Shown: piece after piece, positions 57,546-64,000 of the stretch
Layout of the letters: each line of letters starts with the position of its first letter
Position numbering within the stretch: position 1 is the first letter of the stretch
From: Solanum dulcamara
Taxonomy: Eukaryota; Streptophyta; Magnoliopsida; Solanales; Solanaceae
NCBI RefSeq assembly: GCF_947179165.1
Contig: NC_077248.1
Coordinates: 15,600,256 to 15,664,255 of the forward strand
Direction: 5' to 3'
Length of the DNA: 64,000 nucleotides
Position numbers and translations under genes: made by a program
The notes under the pieces: model-generated
What the model saw: the letters and a program-made list of their open reading frames with translations, nothing else
What the model was told of the DNA's origin: nothing
Databases searched by the model: none

Positions 57546-59540
57546 AACACCAAGCCAAGTAAAAAGAATTTCTATCAGCTAAGTTTTTGAATGAGTCCGT
57601 ATAAGAGTCAACTTCAAATGAGCATATATCCTAGAATATAATGAATCGAGTGTCTCATGACCTATCAAATTAAAAGTCTTTGAGTCCTCTTTCCAAATCC
57701 ACCAAGAGAGAATTTTTTGGAGTTTGGAGTAAAACGTTATGTCCAGTTAACCAGAAGAGTGCGCGACTAGTCCGCGACTTGGACTTGACCAATTTTGCTT
57801 CAACTTAAAATTTTGAAAAAAATGAACTATGGGAGAACAACTCCATGACGCAGACTTGTTCCACCCCAGTTCAAATTTCTGCCAGTTTTCATATTTTTGA
57901 GAGAGGCTTTTTGGTCTTTTCTCCACCTTTTTCACCTAAACCACTACGTTTTAGGGCTAAAATCCGCCCCTTATTAGTATCCTAAGGGTGTTTTCTTCTC
58001 AATCACCCCTAGAGCATTTGAGATAAGAGATGTGGAAGGATAAGAAGAGCTATATTCAAGATTTTCAAGTTAGGTCTTTGATTTTTGGTGAGATAATCTT
58101 CGTTTTAGGTATGTAAGGCTACTCATAACTTTGGATAGAGTTCATCCACGTGCCCCACATCTTCATTGATTCTAGTTGAGTTGAGTTTTGAGGTTCAATG
58201 AATTGAGTTCTTGAATTATCTATAATTTCTATTGAGTTTTTGTATATAAATTCATATGTATTGATGATGTCTTTGAGTTGAGTATTTGAGGTATACATTC
58301 ATGTATTCATTCACATGAACCCAAGATGAAATTTCATTTTTGTTATAATTTGTCTTGAGGTTGAGATTGATGATTTTCATGTATAAATAAAGTATTACTT
58401 TCAAAGTGAGATGATGCATATTTTAATGAGTTTGATGAAATTGAGCATAGAGTTAAATGAGGATTTTGGAGCAAGATGTTTGATGATGGTGTAAATTATG
58501 TTTATTTTTTTAAAAGTAAAATGATTGATGAAGAGGTAATGTTGATGATGATATTTTGAGATGGAGTGGATTGGAGTCTAATGTGACTACATGATATAAT
58601 TTGCATAATTCGATTTGATTGGAGTCTTTAAGGATTTTGAGTATAAATTATTGTTTGAGAAGGAGTTTTAAAAATGATTTGTGAACGTTTTTGCATAAAT
58701 TATTTTATTCACTATTTTGAGTTTAAAGAATGATTATTTTCATCTTTGATTAAGAAATAGTTTAAGCATGAGTTGAGTTTGAAAAGTCTCTTAATTATTA
58801 GTTTGAGCATGAATATTTTGAGTATAAACTAGTTGAGCATTTTTACATTAAAACGTCTATTTTGAGATTGAGTTGAGGGGTTAAAATTACGTTTTAAATG
58901 TATTTAATATTTACTGCATTCATTGTGTTGAGATTGTATCAAATTTAAAGAGAAAAGTTTGATGATTGAGATGAGTTGATTTTGAAAGTAGGTCCAATGA
59001 TACCAGATTGATTGAGTTTTGAAAAGAGTCCAATGAGACTAAATGAGTTGATTTGAACTAAGTCCAAAAGAGACTAAATGAGTATTTTGAGTATTTTACT
59101 CACCTAATAGATATGGGCATATTGAGTCTTAAGAGGCGTATTGAGCATCGAATTGAGAAAGAGTATAGTCCCTACGCGAATCCCATGAACTAGGTAGCCA
59201 ATGTAGGAAATGATTGAACCATTAAAGTCGGATGTTTTCTTATTTCATTGTTCTGACATGATAGGACTTGATTGATTGTTGGATCCATGATTGGTTGATT
59301 CATTCATACCCTAGTAAATTATTGAACAGACGTGGCAATAATGTCGGCTTGTTGTACATCACTGGCTCATAGTTGATGATTGTCGACTAGAGAAACTCCC
59401 GAATTGAGTGGATTGTGCATGATATGATTGGTTTGATTGAGATTGTAGATGATTGAGTCGAATTGTAAAACATTGCTAAATTCTAATTTGCATATATGTT
59501 GAGTCGAATGGACAATCATTTAATATTACTTACTGGTTGT

Positions 59541-59953
59541 ACCACATGGATACTTGTGATTTTCATTATTTTAATAAAAATAAAAATGAATAAATATTGA
59601 CTATAAATGAGAGATTATTTCATTGGAGAAGCAAAAGTTTCTCCATTTATTTCTTGAATAACGTGAAGCGCTAGTACTATGTCAAAAAGTAAATAGTTAG
59701 TACTACTTCTCCTTAAGGTATCTGATAAAGCAATTTTCTTTTTTTTTGGTTATTTAATTTTAGAGTGATGCTAGATGGTACAAAAAATTGACATAAATTG
59801 GCACAAAAGCATTTTTTAGAGATATTTTCATAATTAAAAGGAGTTGGAAAGAGTGGATCAGTCAATTCATTTTATTTTTGTAACCAAAATGTCCTCTAAA
59901 TTAAAATCACTAACCCTAAACCACTAGAAAAGCCCCAATGTCAAACTTGCACT
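59541..59953. other. No gene
   Basis: AT-rich spacer between two LTR-derived blocks. Confidence 0.5.
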
Positions 59954-61264
59954 TGTTGACACCCAATTTTGACCCTCCACACGCAAATTAGCTATCAAGT
60001 TTCTTTAAATTTCGAATATTTTTGAAATAATTAGCTTTTATAAAAAATAAAAATATTTTCATGTTTTTCTTAACTATTTTTATCTTTTTATAAATTTTAG
60101 TTTAATATACATATTTCTATATACTATATCTTTGATTACTATTTATGTGGTTATTCGAAAATCATCTCAAAAGTTTTACTTTTTACTAAATACAATGTTA
60201 GTTAGGTTAAGAACCATTTTTAAAGAAAGGATAAAATGGTGATATTAAGACTTTTGGTTGATGAATAAGTGTAAGGATTTTAAGGAAATACTAGATATAT
60301 TTTATTTATGGTATTTCATATTGAGAAGCTCGAGGTGTGAATTTCGGGAGCCGATTGATATATATTTTGGGTTATTATTATTATTATTATTATTATTGTT
60401 GTTATTATTATTATTATTATTATTAAGAAGCTCGAGGTGTGAATTTTGGATGGCCCGTTGATACATATTTCAGGTTATTATTATTACTACTACTATTATT
60501 GAGAAACTCGAGGTGTGAATTTCGTGCGCTCCATGATACTTTTGAGGAATATTGATCCATATTTACTATTTTATATTGATACATTCCTCTGACATTTTGT
60601 AGTTGAGATTATTAGTGTGCTTACCTGATTGGTTGGGCTTACTTGAGTATTGTATGATCTTCCCTCACCCTTTTTACCCATAATCGTAGTTTATGTTTTT
60701 CTTCTGCTTATTATATATTTATTCTTTCTGAGCTCCATCGGCCTATGACGCCTAGTGAGTACCCTATAATTTGGTACTCATACTGCACCTCTGCATCTTT
60801 TTGATGCAGTTTTCAGTTCAAGCCGTCTCCAGCGCGCGCCTGATCATCTGTAGTGGTGCCAGATTCGGATTGTGGTGAGCTCCTGGCATTTAGAGACTTG
60901 CTACTTTCCTTCTTTTGTACTAGCTACTAGTTTATATTTTGGGATAGCCAGTTCTGTATTGTATATTCATATTGTCAGCTTTTATACTTAATAGTTCCTG
61001 TATAGGTGATACCAGGTTCGGGGTTTGGTCTAGCGTCAGTCCATCCTTTTTGGTCATTTTCTATACTTTTTGTATATTTTGTATCTTATTTACATACCTA
61101 TACTTTGGCTCGACTCTTCTTTTGTTATATTCTTCTTGCTTCCGCCTTCTCAAGGTATTATTTGTTATATAAATTGAATTTTGACTTCTGCTTTATTTGA
61201 GTTTGGCTTGCCTATTTGGAGGGTTATAGTAGGCGTCATCATGATTCGGATTCGGATCGTGACA
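59954..61264 (+). mobile_element. Tat/Ogre-like LTR (solo or truncated)
   Basis: Starts 'tgttgacacccaattttgac' like the element at 1764 and ends 'ggattcggatcgtgaca' at 61264. No matching 5-bp TSD (gcact / aagag), so one border may be a deletion point. Contains the trinucleotide block below. Confidence 0.6.
60324..60520 (+). repeat. Three units of 'aagctcgaggtgtgaatttc' plus (ATT)n
   Basis: The anchor 'gaagctcgaggtgtgaattt' occurs at about 60324, 60425 and, as 'gaaactcgaggtgtgaattt', 60502, each followed (first two) by 'ggcccgttgata'-like text and a TTA trinucleotide run (60366-60425, 60474-60499). Confidence 0.9.
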
Positions 61265-61783
61265 AAGAGAAAGGTTCATAGTTATTACAAATGACAATAT
61301 GTTTGTACATTAAATGTATGCAATGTATTAGAAAAAAGTGCAAATAGTTTATAATATGTATCATTTATCCACATAATATACAAGTAACGTATATAGTGTA
61401 TATTGTGGATGATATAACCTTCTATACAAGTATTTGTGGAATGGTTTTGGGCTTCTGTGTTTATTAGTATGATTGTTACCTGTAACAACCAGAATCCTGA
61501 TTGTGAGTATGTGTATTTTCTACTGTAATTCCATGTGTCGGTTAGCTCCATATCATGTTTTTAACTTAGGGAATTGGCCTGATTTGAAACTCGAAGGGTT
61601 CGGGAAGGTACTTTAATACAATCTTATTTTGGAAGGCTTAAAAGCCAAGTTTTGAAACCAAACCCTTCTTTTTTAGTTTTGGCATGCCATTGGAAGATTC
61701 AAGATATTATATAGCTATGTAATGTATTTTTTAACTTGTTGGCATGCGATCCAAGAGGCTTGGGGGTGATTCTTTACCATTTA
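61265..61783. other. No gene
   Basis: No coding or RNA signal. 'tacctgtaacaacc' at 61487 might be the start of another decayed LTR. Confidence 0.45.
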
Positions 61784-63675
61784 TGTCATGATCCAACCCA
61801 CCGGGCTATGCGTAAACCGATTCTAACATCTTGATAGGAGAATTCTGAAATAAATATCATGCGGAAATTTAACAATTACCAATAATAGGCCAAAAGGGTT
61901 ATGGAATCACTTTATATCAACTAACAAAATAATTCTGATGGTTTATTACAAGGAACAATCTAACAACCCCAATGATACTAGTTTAAACAGATATAAGATC
62001 TTCTAAAGATACAAAGTATAGATAAGGTAATGATACAAGTCCCACCATAAGGAAGGAAGAGTAGAAGCTTTTGGAGAATTATCTTCGTCTTCACCTAAGA
62101 AACGCCACTGACTTTGCAATCAGACTATGCCAAGTGGCATATCAAGAGTAGTATCAGTACAAACACCACATACTGGTAGGCATCATCGTTCAATCTGATA
62201 CCCACCATATAATATATGAACAGAAAAATAAAAGATATCATAATAATTAAACTTTATCAATTTATCTATCCTAACCAAATAAGTACACTCCTTACTCTAC
62301 CTTAAGGTGTTCACCACTCTAAGCTTCAGGGTTCCACTACCATTCTAGTTAAAACTTAAGACCTGTGGGTCATGAACCGACCATACTATTGTTCGTGCAC
62401 TATAACATTCCTCACCTAACAACCGTAACCACTCAACGATTTTACCCAACCATCACTAGTCCTAGTCCAACTGTCTAACAACACAAGGCATATCCATCTC
62501 AGTACCACACTTTGTAACTCACCCTGAGTTCTAGGCAGCCACTACCCCTACCACAGTTACTCATGGAAATGACAATGGCAAAATTCTCTAGCAACTAGAA
62601 ATCTCAACTTCTTACAGGTCCTTAGTCCATGGCTTATTTACCAATAGCCTTATTATTACATGGAAGTACAGCTATAATCAAGTCCTCTCGTGGGACCATT
62701 CACACAGACATACTTGGCCCTCTCAAGGGACCCAATCCAGTCATATTTATGTTGAAACGTGACACCTAATCCAATAATATGTCAGAATGTGACACTCGTT
62801 CCATATATGTGTCGGAATGTGATACTCGATCTAGTTATACAAACCAACCGTAAAATACCATCAATAGATCATATTATATCAATAGAACAAGTTCATCACA
62901 AACAAGCCAGCAAGTAATCATTTATATAAAAACTAACCAATTTTCCTTATCGGTACACAGTTAGGCATATCATAAGTAACGCAATTACACCCTTAAGATA
63001 ATATCGAGAAACCAACCAATACCCACACTACCAAACCGTTAAGGTTTATCATCAATCTCTACTTAGTTTTATATTAGTGTAAACAATACTACGCCCATTA
63101 TAAAATAACCATTTGTATGCAATAATATCACCACCGAAAACATTTTCCCAAGTTATTATAGCACCTTTTACCAGGTCACATTTGAATCAGACACTAACAC
63201 AACTGAATTTCTACTCGTGACCCACAACTTAGTTATATGATTTGTCATTAATTTCTCTTCTATACTACACAGTAGGTATAGATTTACTATTTATAAAAGA
63301 GAAGTCTAGCCTACCGGGGTGCCAGACAATCGTGGAGAGATAATGATGCTTAGTTATTGATTCCTGATGTTCTACGGGCAAGATCAGATTGAATGCCACC
63401 GGTAGAATCCTTCCAAATGTTGAGATTCCCTCCTTTATTCTCCACAGGTCAAGAGAAGCCTCTTTGGAGGATTTTGCAGAAACCCTCGCCTATAACTTCC
63501 CCTTGGGAGAAAAGGGAAAAAATAAGAAATTCACGACTTAAGTTCTGTCCCACAACCTCCCGCTCTGGTGGCGCCGCTCAGGCGGGACCATCCCGCAGAG
63601 GTGGTGGTACCTAATCGAGTAAATTTTGTGCGATTTTTCTTTAATCATAACTAACGATAGTTTTGGGCCGTTACA
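61784..63675 (-). mobile_element. Solo LTR in reverse orientation, TSD ATTTA
   Basis: On the minus strand TGTAACGGCCC...GGATCATGACA, 1892 bp, flanked by ATTTA (61779-61783 and 63676-63680). No interior. A 73-codon frame at 63393 lies in it and is not a gene. It is the least AT-rich of the LTRs in places (63560-63600). Confidence 0.92.
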
Positions 63676-64000
63676 ATTTAAGTATAATTGCAGCAAATAG
63701 ATTTTCTAGTGTCTCAAAGTATAATTACAGCAACTAGATTTTCTAGTGTTTAGTTTTTTATGTGATTTTGTGAGCAGCAGCTATGAGTATTGTAGTTGTG
63801 AAGTGGGTCAAGTTCAGATCCCCAGTCAAACACCTTACATGACAAAAAAAAATTAGGTTACAATTGCGAAGTTTTGGTAGGTTGAATTCCATGAATGTGA
63901 AGACAGTGCTAACAATTACGATGCATGTCATGTAGTAAGTATAAAATTTTCAAATTCTGATTAGTTCCTACACAATTTTGGGGTTTGGAATGATTTCTAC
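63676..64000. other. No gene
   Basis: Short unannotated end; 'agcaactagattttctagtgt' and a near copy follow each other at 63690-63750, a small duplication. Confidence 0.5.

Larger units (their letters stand above)
54527..59540 (+). mobile_element. Older LTR split by a nested solo LTR
   Basis: It begins 'tgtaacaccccaattttttt' (54527), is interrupted at 54683 and resumes at 57551 after one TSD copy. The second part has 'ggtatgtaaggctactcat' (58108), 'gtagccaatgtagg' (59200) and 'gactagagaaactccc' (59387), matching the block order of the solo LTR at 7087-9240. Its 3' end is not found, so it is truncated near 59540. Confidence 0.65.

Noticed and set aside
63393..63614. 73-codon frame rich in Pro/Arg
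   Set aside because: Inside a reversed solo LTR; no homology recognised.
1..64000. Endogenous pararetrovirus or organelle DNA insertion
   Set aside because: I found no movement-protein or coat-protein motifs next to the RT pieces and no stretch that read as plastid or mitochondrial genes. All RT/integrase remnants fit copia, gypsy or LINE elements.
1..64000. tRNA, rRNA or other structured RNA genes
   Set aside because: The only tRNA-like signals are retroelement primer-binding sites and the SINE promoter boxes; no full cloverleaf was found by eye.

Overview
The window is plant nuclear DNA, most likely from a Solanaceae genome. The basis is intron-split genes with plant splice sites, plant dirigent and NIPA-type proteins, plant LTR retrotransposons primed from a tRNA-Met-like site, and repeat families that resemble those of nightshades (family resemblance from memory, genus not resolved). 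It is gene-poor and repeat-dense. I support three host genes: two dirigent-protein genes on the minus strand (10660-11229 and 23118-23699, about 88% identical, a dispersed tandem duplication) and one nine-exon NIPA-type magnesium-transporter gene on the minus strand (31610-37494), whose 341-codon reading frame I could assemble exon by exon. Nearly everything else is transposon-derived.

Layout. 1-451: 3' part of an LTR, followed by a 25-bp minisatellite (452-870). 1764-4702: an LTR of a Ty3 Tat/Ogre-like type that contains a 1.17-kb ATT/GTT trinucleotide block. 4785-5860: 3' end of a degenerate Ty1/copia element. 7087-9240: solo LTR with target-site duplication (TSD). 10660-17060: dirigent gene 1 with an intact, very young copia element (11404-16939) inserted 175 bp upstream of its ATG. 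17100-17433: CACTA-type end. 18476-20882: copia pol scrap and a non-autonomous SIRE-like element. 21449-21901: Tourist-like MITE. 23118-24850: dirigent gene 2 with the unoccupied version of the copia insertion site. 24894-25145: mariner-like MITE. 25730-28479: degenerate LTR carrying tandem repeats and a hAT MITE. 30182-30540: LINE tail. 31610-37494: the NIPA gene, with a TRIM in intron 6 and a duplicated SINE-bearing segment in intron 1. 40513-52498: a three-level nest (MITE, inside it a smaller MITE, inside that a 10.9-kb Ty3/gypsy element of Tekay/Del type with long LTRs). 52815-53032: hAT transposase scrap. 54527-59540: an LTR split by a younger solo LTR (54684-57545). 59954-61264: another Tat-like LTR. 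61784-63675: a reversed solo LTR with TSD.

How it fits together. The dirigent pair probably makes secreted proteins that steer phenoxy-radical coupling in lignan/lignin chemistry. The NIPA gene encodes a membrane Mg2+ transporter and is independent of them. The transposon record can be read in time: the copia element is the youngest (LTRs look identical over 403 bp), while the gypsy element is old (visibly diverged LTRs, a string of stop codons all explicable by C-to-T decay). I found no convincing new biological system. The most informative observations are the occupied/empty site pair at the dirigent promoters, the gypsy element whose gag-to-RT region is replaced by about 3 kb of purine-rich non-coding DNA, the hairpin-forming and other tandem arrays inside its LTRs, and the large trinucleotide arrays inside Tat-like LTRs.
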